64,000 nt of DNA from Cytophaga sp. FL35 (lineage in GTDB: Bacteria > Bacteroidota > Bacteroidia > Flavobacteriales > Flavobacteriaceae): assembly GCF_014349235.1 (NCBI RefSeq), contig NZ_JACSOH010000004.1, positions 234,558 to 298,557 of the forward strand. Direction: 5' to 3'. Under the pieces are notes generated by a model. The model made no database searches. It saw only the letters and a program-made list of their open reading frames with translations, and was not told where the DNA came from. The position numbers were made by a program, and so were the translations under genes. Positions 28,332 through 37,793 of this stretch are shown here, one piece after another (within the stretch, counting starts at the first letter, position 1; every line of letters begins with the position of its first letter).

Positions 28332-30488
28332 TTATTCTTTGAACTCCTTTAAAACCGCTTGGTTGGGTAATTCTTGATATCCCATATTGTAAAGCGTAAA
28401 ACCGAATATATCGGCGTATTGCTCAATAGTCTTACTTACCGGTGTACCGGCACCATGACCTGCATTGGTCTCGATTCGTATCAAGGTTGGGTTGTCTCCG
28501 GTTTGTTTTGATTGCAGTTCGGCCGCGAATTTAAAGCTGTGTGCCGGTACCACACGGTCGTCATGGTCGCCCGTGGTGACCAATGTGGCAGGGTAAGCAA
28601 CCCCTTCCTTTACGTTGTGTAAGGGAGAATACCCTTTTAAATACTGGAACATTTCTTCATCATCCTCGGCGGTACCGTAGTCATAGGCCCATCCGGCACC
28701 GGCGGTAAAAGTATGGTATCTAAGCATATCCAAAACACCCACGGCAGGCAATGCTACTTTCATCAAATCGGGCCTCTGGGTCATGGTAGCCCCCACTAAC
28801 AATCCGCCATTGCTTCCTCCCCTTATGGCTAAATAATCGGAAGAAGTATAATTTTTGTCAATTAGATATTCTGCGGCAGCTATGAAGTCATCAAATACAT
28901 TTTGCTTTTGCAATTTGGTACCTGCCACGTGCCACTTCTTACCATATTCGCCCCCGCCCCTTAAATTGGGTACGGCATAAATACCACCTTGCTCAAGCCA
29001 AATAGCGTTTACGATACTAAATGACGGTGTCAAACTAATATTGAAACCGCCGTAACCATATAAAATCGTCGGATTCTTACCATTCAGTTTCAATCCTTTT
29101 TTATGGGTAATTATCATGGGCACTTTGGTGCCGTCCTTGGAGGTGTAAAATACTTGCTTGCTCTCGTATGCGGTAGGGTCAAAATCTATTTCAGGACTCC
29201 AATAGGATTCATATTGTCCCGTTTCTACATTATATTTAAAAGAGGAACCGGGCATAATATAGTTGGTAAAGGAGAAATAGAATTCCTTATTATCTTTCTT
29301 GCCTCCAAATCCGGTAGCACTGCCCACGCCGGGTAATTTAATTTCGCGCACTAAATTTCCTTCGTAATCGTATTGATACACCTTACTAATAGCATCAACC
29401 ATATATTCGGTAAAGAAATAACCGCCTCCGGTACCCGGTGAAAGTACATTTTCGGTTTCCGGAATAAAATCTACCCAATTGTCTATACCAGGATTGCTGG
29501 CATCAACGGTAACGATTTTTTTATTGGGAGCATTTCGGTTCGTAACGATGAACAGTTTTGAACCAACATTGTCTATCACGTAATTGTCCGATTCCGTATC
29601 ATCTACAATAGGAATTAGGTCTGAATTGGAATCTTCCAAATCTTTAATGAACAACTTATTTCCGGAAGTGGAAGTAGCTGCCGATACCAAAAGGTATTTT
29701 TGGTCTTCTGTTACCGATGCCCCAATATATCGATGTTTTTCACTAGGCTTAGCCCCGAAGATGACTTTGTCCTCCTTTTGCGGGGTACCAAGTTTATGGT
29801 AATAAACTTTGTGTTGATCCGTTTTGGCAGAAAGTTCACTCCCCACCGGTTTATCATAACTGGAATAGTAAAAACCATCGTTACCCAACCACGAAATACC
29901 ACTGAATTTAATATCAACCAAAGTATCTTCAACGGCCTCTTTGGTTTCGGCATTAATGATGATGGCCTTGCGCCAATCGCTACCGCCTTCAGATATCAAA
30001 TAAGCGGCTAAAGAGCCGTCTTTGGTAAAGCTAAGACCTGCTAAAGAGGTAGTACCATCTTCTGAAAACGTATTGGGATCCAAAAAAACTTCGGGTTCTC
30101 CATCATCCTTGCTACGGTAGACCACATACTGATTTTGTAGCCCGTCATTTTTATAGAAATAGGTATAATCACCTTCTTTAAAGGGAGCACTTAGTTTTTC
30201 GAAATTCCAAAGTTTCTCCAACCGGTTTTTGATATCCTCCCGAAAAGGAATTTTCTCTAAATATCCGAAGGTAGTCTTGTTTTGAGCTTTTACCCATTCT
30301 CCCGTCTCCTCGCTTCGGTCATCTTCTAACCATCTGTAGGGATCAGCAACGTTATTACCAAAATAAGTATCTAGGGTATCAACTTTCTTTGTTGTAGGAT
30401 ATGTCACTTCAATCTTATTTTTTGAGGGTTGATTTTCACATGAAACTATGATCAAGATTGCTGACAGTAGAAGTAAATTTTTTTTCAT
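28332..30488 (-). CDS. Prolyl oligopeptidase family serine peptidase (S9A), lipoprotein
   Basis: 718 residues. Lipoprotein signal ([13 protein letters not shown]), then the S9 N-terminal seven-bladed propeller (about 35-440) and the alpha/beta-hydrolase domain. The nucleophile is in [12 protein letters not shown], the oxyanion/arch region in [13 protein letters not shown], the Asp in [11 protein letters not shown] and the His in TNAGHGAG. Cleaves short proline-containing peptides, here probably in the periplasm. No operon partner is evident. Confidence 0.95.
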   Translation of the reverse strand: MKKNLLLLSAILIIVSCENQPSKNKIEVTYPTTKKVDTLDTYFGNNVADPYRWLEDDRSEETGEWVKAQNKTTFGYLEKIPFREDIKNRLEKLWNFEKLSAPFKEGDYTYFYKNDGLQNQYVVYRSKDDGEPEVFLDPNTFSEDGTTSLAGLSFTKDGSLAAYLISEGGSDWRKAIIINAETKEAVEDTLVDIKFSGISWLGNDGFYYSSYDKPVGSELSAKTDQHKVYYHKLGTPQKEDKVIFGAKPSEKHRYIGASVTEDQKYLLVSAATSTSGNKLFIKDLEDSNSDLIPIVDDTESDNYVIDNVGSKLFIVTNRNAPNKKIVTVDASNPGIDNWVDFIPETENVLSPGTGGGYFFTEYMVDAISKVYQYDYEGNLVREIKLPGVGSATGFGGKKDNKEFYFSFTNYIMPGSSFKYNVETGQYESYWSPEIDFDPTAYESKQVFYTSKDGTKVPMIITHKKGLKLNGKNPTILYGYGGFNISLTPSFSIVNAIWLEQGGIYAVPNLRGGGEYGKKWHVAGTKLQKQNVFDDFIAAAEYLIDKNYTSSDYLAIRGGSNGGLLVGATMTQRPDLMKVALPAVGVLDMLRYHTFTAGAGWAYDYGTAEDDEEMFQYLKGYSPLHNVKEGVAYPATLVTTGDHDDRVVPAHSFKFAAELQSKQTGDNPTLIRIETNAGHGAGTPVSKTIEQYADIFGFTLYNMGYQELPNQAVLKEFKE

Positions 30489-30590
30489 GTGAACGATTTT
30501 ATTAAACTCACCTCGTTATACAATTACGAGATTAAAAAGGGCATTATTTTTTTAATCCGATTTTTGAATCGAAGCACCCAAAAGTAAAAT

Positions 30591-30628
30591 AAAAAAACCC
30601 GCACATTTGTTGAATGCTACGGGTTTTA
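30591..30628 (-). terminator. Terminator downstream of asd
   Basis: On the minus strand AACCCGTA ... TGCGGGTT (one G-U pair) encloses a loop and is followed by a run of T. It lies 27-64 bases past the asd stop codon. Confidence 0.75.
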
Positions 30629-30654
30629 ACGTAAAATTAGGTATCTAAATGCTG

Positions 30655-31644
30655 TTACACCAATTCATTGGCCACCAAATATTCAGCAATTTGAACTGCG
30701 TTGGTTGCGGCTCCCTTTCTTAGGTTGTCTGCCACAATCCACATATTCAAGGTATTTCGTTGGGTTTCATCCCTACGGATCCGGCCAACGAATACCTCAT
30801 CTTTATCATGGGCATAGATAGGCATTGGGTAGGTATTGGTTTGAGGATTATCCTGCACTTCCACACCTGGGGTTTCGCTTAACAATTGACGCACATCCTG
30901 CAAATCAAAATCGTTTTCAAACTCTACGTTAACGGACTCCGAGTGTCCACCTGCAGTAGGAATACGCACGGCCGTAGCACTTACCGAGAACGTTCTATCA
31001 TCCAAAATTTTCTGTGGCTCCCGAGCCAATTTCATTTCTTCCTTGGTGTAACCATTCTCCAAGAAGACATCACAATGGGGCAGTGCATTTCTGCCAATAG
31101 GATAAGGATAGGCCATTTCGCCTTCCACTCCGGCAATTTCATTTTCCAATTGTTGTACAGCTTTAACTCCGGTGCCGGATACCGATTGGTATGTTGAAAC
31201 CAAAACCCGCTTCATTTTATATTTTCTGTGCAAAGGAGCCAAGGCCATGACTAGCTGAATGGTAGAGCAGTTAGGATTGGCAATAATTTTGTCTTCCTTG
31301 GTAAGTACGTTGGCATTAATTTCTGGTACTACCAATTTTTTGGTAGCATCCATTCTCCATGCTGATGAATTATCGACTACGGTAGTTCCAACTTCAGCAA
31401 ATTTTGGTGCCCACTCGAGTGATGTATCACCTCCAGCTGAAAATATGGCAATGTTCGGTTTTTGTGCCACCGCATCGGCCAACCCAATAATCGTATATTC
31501 TTTACCGTCGTAACTCAATTTTTTACCTACTGATCGCTCAGATGCCACCAATAGCAATTCGGTAATGGGAAACTTGCGTTCAGCCAATACTTTTAACATA
31601 ACCTCGCCTACCATTCCGGTAGCGCCAACAACAGCTACTTTCAT
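30655..31644 (-). CDS. asd: Aspartate-semialdehyde dehydrogenase
   Basis: 329 residues. Rossmann start MKVAVVGATGMVGEVMLKVL, catalytic Cys in IIANPNCSTIQLV, and the active-site His in RIPTAGGHSESVNVEF. Reduces aspartyl phosphate to the semialdehyde for Lys/diaminopimelate, Met and Thr synthesis. Monocistronic by appearance: its own promoter at 31664-31695 and its own terminator. Confidence 0.96.
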   Translation of the reverse strand: MKVAVVGATGMVGEVMLKVLAERKFPITELLLVASERSVGKKLSYDGKEYTIIGLADAVAQKPNIAIFSAGGDTSLEWAPKFAEVGTTVVDNSSAWRMDATKKLVVPEINANVLTKEDKIIANPNCSTIQLVMALAPLHRKYKMKRVLVSTYQSVSGTGVKAVQQLENEIAGVEGEMAYPYPIGRNALPHCDVFLENGYTKEEMKLAREPQKILDDRTFSVSATAVRIPTAGGHSESVNVEFENDFDLQDVRQLLSETPGVEVQDNPQTNTYPMPIYAHDKDEVFVGRIRRDETQRNTLNMWIVADNLRKGAATNAVQIAEYLVANELV

Positions 31645-31663
31645 CTATTTTAATTTAGAGCCG

Positions 31664-31695
31664 CAAATGTAGTGCAAGACCAACGAGTTAGCAAA
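31664..31695 (-). promoter_or_regulatory. asd promoter
   Basis: Minus strand TTTG (31695-31692), a 20-base spacer, then TACATTTG (31671-31664): an exact Bacteroidota-type promoter, about 20 bases before the asd ATG. Confidence 0.75.
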
Positions 31696-31724
31696 CTCAA
31701 GACGGAAAATATTTAAATATATAA

Positions 31725-31750
31725 CAATTTGTTTCAAAAATAACAAATTG
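31725..31750. repeat. 9-bp inverted repeat upstream of the asd promoter
   Basis: CAATTTGTT and AACAAATTG separated by eight bases, 30 bp upstream of the -33 element of asd and just past the mscL terminator. It could be an operator for asd or a second hairpin at the mscL 3' end; the sequence does not decide. Confidence 0.35.
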
Positions 31751-31758
31751 ACAAAAAA

Positions 31759-31797
31759 GAACCGCCAGTGAATTTTAGGGACTCACTAGCGGTTTTA
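31759..31797 (-). terminator. Terminator downstream of mscL
   Basis: Minus strand ACCGCTAGTGA ... TCACTGGCGGT (11 bp with one mismatch) followed by TCTTTTTTG. Positioned 44 bases past the mscL stop. Confidence 0.8.
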
Positions 31798-31840
31798 TAT
31801 TAGTGTAGCGGTTACCGAGTCTATATACCCGGTGTATACT

Positions 31841-32254
31841 TTAGTTTTTCTTTTTCAATTCGTCACGAATCTCAGCAAGAAGTTCTTCTGCTGTAGGACC
31901 TGCTGGAGCTGGCTCTTCAACAACCTCTGGAGTACGGACTTTGTTGTAAGACTTAACGATCATGAACAATACAAATCCAACAATAATCAAGTTAATGATC
32001 GAGTTGATCCATGCACCGTAACGAATGGCACTTTCTGGCTTTTCGACGGTTCCATCGGCTGCAACGACGGCCTCGGAAAGTATGACCTTCATATCGGCAA
32101 AATCCATTCCACCGGCAAAATAACCTACAATTGGCATCATGATGTCGTTTACGAATCCGTTAACGACCAAGCCTACGGCTCCGGCCAAAATTACAGCAAC
32201 AGCTAAATCAATAACGTTGCCAGTCATGATAAAATCCTTAAATTCTTTGAACAT
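31841..32254 (-). CDS. mscL: Large-conductance mechanosensitive channel
   Basis: 137 residues. Starts MFKEFKDFIMTGNVIDLAVAVILAGAVGLVVNGFVNDI (amphipathic N-helix, TM1 with the pore constriction), a periplasmic loop, TM2 (INSIINLIIVGFVLFMIVK) and a cytoplasmic helix ending in charged residues. Opens under membrane tension to release solutes on hypo-osmotic shock. Confidence 0.96.
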   Translation of the reverse strand: MFKEFKDFIMTGNVIDLAVAVILAGAVGLVVNGFVNDIMMPIVGYFAGGMDFADMKVILSEAVVAADGTVEKPESAIRYGAWINSIINLIIVGFVLFMIVKSYNKVRTPEVVEEPAPAGPTAEELLAEIRDELKKKN

Positions 32255-32345
32255 GGTTTACGTGTTTTTTAAATGTTAATTATTTATAGTTCTCTGCAAA
32301 TTAGTTAAAAAAACCTATTCACAAGAAAATGTTAAAAACTTTTTT

Positions 32346-33455
32346 TTACTCTATAACTAAACGCTTCACCCGCCGGGAAATCCCAGTTATCAACTCATAC
32401 GATATAGTAGAGGCTCCTTTGGCCAAATCTTCTGCACTGGCTTTAGGACCAAAAACAATCACCTCGTCTCCAGCTTCACAATTGATACCCGTTACATCTA
32501 CCATAATCATATCCATACAGGTATTCCCAATTATTTCGGCTTTTTTTCCGTTGATCCAAACAAATCCATTCCTATTGCCATAAATTCTACCAATGCCATC
32601 TGCATGACCTACAGGTAGGGTTGCCGTTACCATTGAAGCAGATGCTTTGTACTTTCTATTATAACCAATGGATTCTCCTGCCTTGATTTCATGAGTTTGT
32701 GAAATGATGGTCTTTAAAGTGGCTACGGGAATCAACTGCTTGTCTATACTGGCCTCGTTTCCGTAACCATACAACCCTATTCCGCTGCGGACCATTTCAT
32801 ATTGCGCCATTTTACCATAATTTATAATCCCCGAAGTATTCAGTGTATGTCTAAAGGGCTTATGCAACAACTTAGCGTGCATTTTATTTGAAATACTATC
32901 AAAAATGGAAAGTTGCCTAAACGTAAAATCCTTTTCGTTCAAGTCTTCAGAAGCGGCCAAATGTGAAAAAACAGAAGCTATTTCAATTGCATCTTGAGAT
33001 TCTGCAAGTTTGCAGATTTCATCCACATCCTCTTCCACAAATCCCAATCGGTTCAATCCTGTATTGAATTTTATGTGTATAGGATATTTCTTTTCCCCCC
33101 TCTTTTCGGCCACTGCCATAAATTCCTTAAAGATTTTAAAGGAATAGATATTGGGTTCCAACCTGTGCTTAATGATTTTGTTAAAACTTGTGGGTAAAGG
33201 GTGGAGAACTAAAATAGGCAGTGTAATTCCCGCTTTGCGAAGCGCCACTCCTTCTTTTGTATAAGCAACTGCTAGATAATCTGCACCCAGCTCTTGTAAT
33301 TTTTTGGCGATAACTATAGAATCGCTTCCGTATGCAAATGCCTTCACCACCCCCAAAAACATAGTTTCGGGTACTAATTTAGCCTTTAAATAAGCGTAAT
33401 TGTGCGCTAAGGCCTTAAGATCGATTTCAAGAACCGTTTCCTTAGCTTTTGGCAT
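32346..33455 (-). CDS. alr: Alanine racemase
   Basis: 369 residues. The PLP lysine is in FLGVVKAFAYGSD, the catalytic tyrosine in ESIGYNRKYKAS, and C-terminal beta domain motifs GHADGIGR and GNTCMDMIMVDVT are present. Converts L- to D-alanine for peptidoglycan. Its start lies 14 bases inside the tdk 3' end, so translation is probably coupled. Confidence 0.95.
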   Translation of the reverse strand: MPKAKETVLEIDLKALAHNYAYLKAKLVPETMFLGVVKAFAYGSDSIVIAKKLQELGADYLAVAYTKEGVALRKAGITLPILVLHPLPTSFNKIIKHRLEPNIYSFKIFKEFMAVAEKRGEKKYPIHIKFNTGLNRLGFVEEDVDEICKLAESQDAIEIASVFSHLAASEDLNEKDFTFRQLSIFDSISNKMHAKLLHKPFRHTLNTSGIINYGKMAQYEMVRSGIGLYGYGNEASIDKQLIPVATLKTIISQTHEIKAGESIGYNRKYKASASMVTATLPVGHADGIGRIYGNRNGFVWINGKKAEIIGNTCMDMIMVDVTGINCEAGDEVIVFGPKASAEDLAKGASTISYELITGISRRVKRLVIE

Positions 33456-34092
33456 CCGTATTTTTAGTTTTAAGGTTTACTTCTTCGCCTTCTACATCCA
33501 TCTTTTTAACCTTTTCCTTTAACATAGCTTTGTAAAATGCCGCTCTGCTCAAAGGCTCATACTCTTCCGTCTCTCCTAAAAGCACCAAATTATCATTTGC
33601 AGACTTACGATAACTATAATTGGCCAAATTACCCGTACGTGTACAAATAGCGTGCACTTTGGTAACATACTCCGCAGTGGCCATTAAGGCAGGCATTGGC
33701 CCAAAGGGATTTCCTTTAAAATCCATATCCAATCCGGCCACCACAACCCTAACCCCTCTGTTGGCCAAATCGTTACAGACAGTAACTATCTCATCATCAA
33801 AAAATTGAGCTTCGTCTATGCCCACCACATCACAGGTATCCCCCAGTATTCTAATATTGGCTGCTGCCGGTACCGGAGTTGAGGGTATTTCATTGGCGTC
33901 ATGGGAAACCACCTTCTCCTCATCATATCTAATATCTACCATAGGCTTAAAAATTTCCACTTTTTGCTTCGCAAACTGTGCCCGTTTTAGCCTACGGATC
34001 AATTCTTCTGTTTTACCGGAGAACATGGAGCCACAGATGACTTCGATCCACCCGAATTGTTCTTTGTGATTAACGGTGTTTTCGAGAAACAT
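33442..34092 (-). CDS. tdk: Thymidine kinase
   Basis: 216 residues, type II thymidine kinase. P-loop in GSMFSGKTEELIRRLKRA, DEAQFF (catalytic/Mg site), and the lasso-domain region following VHAICTRTGN. Of the four zinc Cys of many family members only a Cys near AICTRTG is obvious, so the zinc site may be absent. Salvages thymidine. A -7 box (TACATTTG) lies at 34175-34168, about 75 bases upstream; overlaps alr. Confidence 0.94.
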   Translation of the reverse strand: MFLENTVNHKEQFGWIEVICGSMFSGKTEELIRRLKRAQFAKQKVEIFKPMVDIRYDEEKVVSHDANEIPSTPVPAAANIRILGDTCDVVGIDEAQFFDDEIVTVCNDLANRGVRVVVAGLDMDFKGNPFGPMPALMATAEYVTKVHAICTRTGNLANYSYRKSANDNLVLLGETEEYEPLSRAAFYKAMLKEKVKKMDVEGEEVNLKTKNTDAKS

Positions 34093-34266
34093 TTTGTAAT
34101 TTTAGACGAAAATACATGCTTTTTCGTTCCTATTGGTACAGTACTTGTTCAAGCAATTTTGCTATCACAAATGTAGGGTGAAAAAAACGTATGTTTAGTT
34201 GAAAGCCTAAAGTTAGCAACTTTGTAAATAGCATTCCTGTAAAATAGGGCTTAAAAAATTTGACCG

Positions 34267-34980
34267 ATGAAGAGAAAATTAAAAGAAGAATTACGAAAGT
34301 TGTCCACGGATATCATCACAAGCCGGGACATGAGCGATTTAGATGATCTCTACAGGGCGGCCAAAGACCTCTATGAAAAACTGGCTGTCCTAAAATTCAT
34401 AGAAGAAAAATTAAAGGATGTAGAAATTGATGTTTCTAAGAACGTCATTGCGGATAAGTTTGAGAAAATGGCCACGGCCGTCCTTAGTGCCAATTCTTCC
34501 GTTCCAGAAAACAATCCGCATGAAGAGGATATCATGATTCCCGGTATGGACACCATAAAAGATATAGTTTCAGAGATGCCCAACGGCGAAGAAGTGCCTC
34601 TAATCAAAGAAAAGCCTGTGGATAACGTTTTGGAGGAGTTCCTTTCGCAACCAGATTATATGAAAAATGACAAGGAATTGTTTATGCCCCCGGCGGAAAC
34701 CACATCAAAACAGGAAAATCTGGCGAAATCCCTAAATGACAGGTTCAACACCAAAGAAATAAAGGTGGACCTCAATAATCGTTTAGCCTTTGTAAAGCAT
34801 CTGTTTGAAGGAAGTACAGAAGACTATAACCGGGTGCTCTCACAATTAAACACTATTGACAGCCACGAACGTTCTGTTTCATTTATAGAAAACATGGTAA
34901 AACCAGATTATAACCATTGGAACGGAAAAGAGGAATATGTTGAGCGTTTTATGCAATTGATCGAAAGGCGTTTTAGTTAA
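34267..34980 (+). CDS. Conserved hypothetical protein upstream of rsmI
   Basis: 237 residues, soluble. N-terminal helical segment (about 1-75, LDDLYRAAKDLYEKLAVLKFIEEKL), an acidic, Pro-containing linker (about 78-150) and a conserved-looking C-terminal domain (about 160-237: LNDRFNTKEIKVDLNNRLAF, SQLNTIDSHERSVSFIENMV). I recall this arrangement from other Flavobacteriia, but no function is known. Ends at its own terminator. Confidence 0.8.
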   Translation: MKRKLKEELRKLSTDIITSRDMSDLDDLYRAAKDLYEKLAVLKFIEEKLKDVEIDVSKNVIADKFEKMATAVLSANSSVPENNPHEEDIMIPGMDTIKDIVSEMPNGEEVPLIKEKPVDNVLEEFLSQPDYMKNDKELFMPPAETTSKQENLAKSLNDRFNTKEIKVDLNNRLAFVKHLFEGSTEDYNRVLSQLNTIDSHERSVSFIENMVKPDYNHWNGKEEYVERFMQLIERRFS

Positions 34981-35002
34981 AACCACCAACAAAAAAATAG
35001 TA

Positions 35003-35042
35003 AGGCCGGAAGTCCAAATCAATAGGGGTTCCGGTCTTTTTT
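35003..35042 (+). terminator. Terminator after the 237-residue hypothetical gene
   Basis: AGGCCGGAA ... TTCCGGTCT (9 bp with one G-U pair) followed by TTTTT, 22 bases past the stop codon and 20 bases before rsmI. Confidence 0.75.
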
Positions 35043-35061
35043 ATTTATTATTGCCAAAACT

Positions 35062-35739
35062 ATGAACATGGGAAAACTTTACTTGGTTCCTACCCCTATT
35101 GGTAATTTAGAGGATATGACCCTTAGGGCCATTCGTGTACTAAAGGAAGTAAATCTTATTTTGGCAGAAGACACCCGAACAAGCGGAAAGTTGCTTCAAC
35201 ACTTTGAAATTGCCAGTCCCATGCAAAGCCACCATATGCACAATGAGCATAAAACATTGGATCAATTGGTAAAACGCTTGCAAGGCGGTGAAACCATTGC
35301 CCTAATTTCTGATGCAGGCACACCGGCAATATCCGATCCAGGATTTTTATTGACCCGTGCCTGTGTAGAAAATAACATTGAGGTAGAGTGCTTGCCAGGA
35401 GCAACGGCCTTTGTGCCCGCTTTGGTCAATAGTGGTCTCCCCAATGACAAATTTGTTTTTGAAGGCTTTCTCCCTCCCAAAAAAGGAAGACAAACTCGAT
35501 TAAAAATTTTAGCCGAAGAAAACAGAACCATGATTTTCTATGAATCTCCCTATAAATTGGTAAAAACGCTGGGGCATTTAGCCGAATATTTGGGTGCCGA
35601 CAGAAATGCTTCCGTATCACGAGAATTGACCAAGCTATACGAGGAAACAGTCAGGGGCAGTTTACAAGAAATTATGGAACATTATACCGAAAAACCTCCC
35701 AAAGGCGAAATTGTAATCGTAGTGGAGGGTAAAAAATAG
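35062..35739 (+). CDS. rsmI: 16S rRNA (cytidine-1402 2'-O) methyltransferase
   Basis: 225 residues (or 223 from the second ATG at 35068). Tetrapyrrole-methylase fold with the RsmI opening GKLYLVPTPIGNLEDMTLRAI, the SAM-binding region LISDAGTPAISDPGFLLTRAC, LPGATAFVPALVNSGLP and the C-terminal PPKGEIVIVVEG. Methylates the ribose of C1402 in the ribosomal P site. Followed after three bases by a HopJ-like gene. Confidence 0.95.
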   Translation: MNMGKLYLVPTPIGNLEDMTLRAIRVLKEVNLILAEDTRTSGKLLQHFEIASPMQSHHMHNEHKTLDQLVKRLQGGETIALISDAGTPAISDPGFLLTRACVENNIEVECLPGATAFVPALVNSGLPNDKFVFEGFLPPKKGRQTRLKILAEENRTMIFYESPYKLVKTLGHLAEYLGADRNASVSRELTKLYEETVRGSLQEIMEHYTEKPPKGEIVIVVEGKK

Positions 35740-35742
35740 ACC

Positions 35743-36087
35743 ATGCAAATAGAAGAATTTTTAAAAAAGTTAAAAGAATCGCCTGAAACGGTGGAATTCA
35801 GGGATACCATGGCGGTTATTGAGGCAAACTATTATTTTGAGCCTACCTCGTTTAAAAACGGGGAATTGACCAATAAAGCAGACGAAAATTCCGGGTCATG
35901 TAAGTTATTGGCCTTTGCTTACGACCAAAATTTAAGTAAAGAAGAAACCTTGGCTTGTTTTGGTGGTTTTTATTTTGACGATGTGCTTGAAGACCCTAAG
36001 GGCAAGGGACACCAGAATATTAGAAATTTTATGAAAACAGGTTTTGGAGGAGTCCATTTTGACCGATTTCCGTTAAAGAAAAAATAA
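35743..36087 (+). CDS. HopJ type III effector-family protein
   Basis: 114 residues covering the entire HopJ-like domain (EFRDTMAVIEANYYFEPTSF, CKLLAFAYDQNLSKEETLAC FGGFYFDDVL, GHQNIRNFM). The family was named from a Pseudomonas effector but is widespread in free-living bacteria without type III secretion; its role here is unknown and almost certainly not virulence. Probable operon with rsmI and the glycosylase gene. Confidence 0.88.
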   Translation: MQIEEFLKKLKESPETVEFRDTMAVIEANYYFEPTSFKNGELTNKADENSGSCKLLAFAYDQNLSKEETLACFGGFYFDDVLEDPKGKGHQNIRNFMKTGFGGVHFDRFPLKKK

Positions 36088-36092
36088 TATTG

Positions 36093-36671
36093 ATGCAAAA
36101 GTTGCTTTCCGAAATTCGTGATTGTACGGTTTGCAGCGAGCATTTACCTATGGGTCCTAGACCCATAATAGCGGGCACCTCAAAATCAAAAATTATTTTG
36201 GTAAGCCAGGCCCCTGGCCGAAAAGCACATAACCACCATAAAGCATGGGACGATCCCAGCGGCAAAAAACTACGGGAGTGGTTGGGTGTTACGGACGAGG
36301 AATTTTACAACCCTAATAATTTTGCCATTTTACCCATGGGTTTCTGCTATCCTGGCAAAGGAAAAACAGGAGATTTACCGCCACGAAAAGAATGCGCCCC
36401 CCTTTGGCATGAACCCTTCTGGGGTCACTTACAAAATGTGAAACTGACCTTACTCATCGGTAAATACGCTCAAGACAGGTATTTAAAAACCATCTCCAAA
36501 AAAAACCTTACCGAGAATGTTTCTTCATATAAGGATTTCTTACCACACTATTTTCCGTTACCGCACCCTTCGCCTGTCAACCGTTTTTGGATGGCTAAAA
36601 ATCCATGGTTTGAAAGTGAAGTGTTGCCGGAGTTGAAGTATAGAATTGAAGCTATTTTGAAAACTGGTTAA
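36093..36671 (+). CDS. Uracil-DNA glycosylase family protein
   Basis: 192 residues from the ATG at 36093 (a TTG three bases earlier is less likely). UDG-superfamily motifs: a glycine-rich motif A variant VSQAPGRKAHNHHKAWDDPSG and motif B PLPHPSPVNRFW. The nearest group appears to be the small UDG-like proteins annotated as uracil-DNA glycosylase family; the H-S-x-x-N pattern of motif B is kept in part (HPSPVN). Likely a base-excision enzyme, substrate unproven. Third gene of the rsmI run. Confidence 0.82.
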   Translation: MQKLLSEIRDCTVCSEHLPMGPRPIIAGTSKSKIILVSQAPGRKAHNHHKAWDDPSGKKLREWLGVTDEEFYNPNNFAILPMGFCYPGKGKTGDLPPRKECAPLWHEPFWGHLQNVKLTLLIGKYAQDRYLKTISKKNLTENVSSYKDFLPHYFPLPHPSPVNRFWMAKNPWFESEVLPELKYRIEAILKTG

Positions 36672-36696
36672 TTAACTTTTCTAGCCTTTGGGCAAT

Positions 36697-37647
36697 TTAC
36701 TTCCACAAATCCTGATCTTTCCAATCACTGGGAAATCCCATATGATATAAATCAACTTCAGGATATTTTTCAAATAGTTCAATCAATCTTTCTTTGTATT
36801 TATGATAGGGATTTATAAACTGAAGACAATAGAGAATCGAACAAAGTGAAGAATACAATTTTAAAATTTTATCATTTTTATCAACTCTCATCATTGTTTG
36901 ACCGTCAGAATCATAGTTATTTTCCCATTTATTTACCCATTTTCCTTTTGGCGACTTTAACCATTCAGGTTTTATTGTTAAAATGATATTCCATAAGCGA
37001 CCATGATGAGCAATAATATTACGGATATAGATGAAACTCTCCACCCATGAAATTAACAAGCTATGATGTAACCCCAGACTTTTAGCGATTGGTATTATAT
37101 CTTTTTTGTTCTTAATATTTTTTAAAATCGAAAGAAGATCAGTAAAAGTCAATAACTCAAAGGATTTCCAAGAGGGCGGTAAAAACTGACTGTACTTTCT
37201 TTGATACTTAAGAATAAATTCTTGTTTAGTACTTTTAACAGCTTTAGTCATTTTTGATAGAAACTGAATATAATTAGGATATTCTGAAAAAGCTTCCACT
37301 TTCTCATACCAGAAACCTGAATCATATTGATGGGAAAAATGATAAATAACCTGGGTCCGTATAGATATTTCAATTTGTTCTATTGCCTGAAAGGTAACAG
37401 CTCTTAACTCACTATCAAACTGGTAAAGCCTAAAGATTGTTTCAAATGATGATCCTTCTTTAAAGATTTCATCTTCCTTTGGTACTTTTAACATAGGGAA
37501 CCAATAATTACTTAAGCGATTGTAGCTTACATACGTAAGTATTCGTTCAGCTTTTCTCTCATTTTCAATGGTTAAACCCCTTTGCTTTAAGAGTTGTACT
37601 TGATTATTAAAAGTTTTGGGAAGTTTATTATAAATCTCTTTAGACAT
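36697..37647 (-). CDS. AbiF/Abi_2 (HEPN) abortive-infection protein
   Basis: 316 residues from the ATG at 37647; an upstream in-frame start at 37680 would lie inside the hairpin. The N-terminal Abi_2 signature (LLKQRGLTIENERKAERILTY, LSNYWFPM) and helices with QAIEQIEISIRTQVIYH lead to R209-x4-H214 in IRNIIAHHGRLWN, the catalytic R-x4-H of HEPN ribonucleases. Abi_2/AbiF proteins act in phage defence and have been linked to small RNAs and to the ancestry of Cas13 effectors. The gene looks AT-richer than its neighbours and is isolated on the minus strand, consistent with horizontal acquisition. Confidence 0.88.
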   Translation of the reverse strand: MSKEIYNKLPKTFNNQVQLLKQRGLTIENERKAERILTYVSYNRLSNYWFPMLKVPKEDEIFKEGSSFETIFRLYQFDSELRAVTFQAIEQIEISIRTQVIYHFSHQYDSGFWYEKVEAFSEYPNYIQFLSKMTKAVKSTKQEFILKYQRKYSQFLPPSWKSFELLTFTDLLSILKNIKNKKDIIPIAKSLGLHHSLLISWVESFIYIRNIIAHHGRLWNIILTIKPEWLKSPKGKWVNKWENNYDSDGQTMMRVDKNDKILKLYSSLCSILYCLQFINPYHKYKERLIELFEKYPEVDLYHMGFPSDWKDQDLWK

Positions 37648-37654
37648 AAAGAAA

Positions 37655-37716
37655 AAACAAAAAACCTCCCAAAAGTGCACATCGTTGAGAGGTCCGGGAG
37701 GTATTGATACAACGAA
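37655..37716 (-). ncRNA. Candidate AbiF-associated RNA with terminator hairpin
   Basis: Read on the minus strand, ACCTCCC (37702-37696) pairs with GGGAGGT (37670-37664), followed at once by a T-rich run (37663-37652) that ends 5 bases before the AbiF ATG: an intrinsic terminator or attenuator in the leader. A second 6-bp complement, TCGTTG upstream (37715-37710) and CAACGA in the loop (37687-37682), crosses the first stem and would make an H-type pseudoknot. A promoter TTG (37743-37741), 20 bases, TAATTTCG (37720-37713) is one base off consensus but overlaps the outer stem. Published work describes RNAs upstream of abiF genes. Confidence 0.6.
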
Positions 37717-37793
37717 ATTATACTTTTATTTCTATTTGTGCAAAAATTTAACTGCTTGATTTTGAGAATTAAATCTATTGCATTGTCGTTTGG

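Noticed and set aside
37648..37680. Upstream start for the AbiF gene
   Set aside because: Those codons lie inside the terminator hairpin and its T run; the ATG at 37647 begins the family signature.
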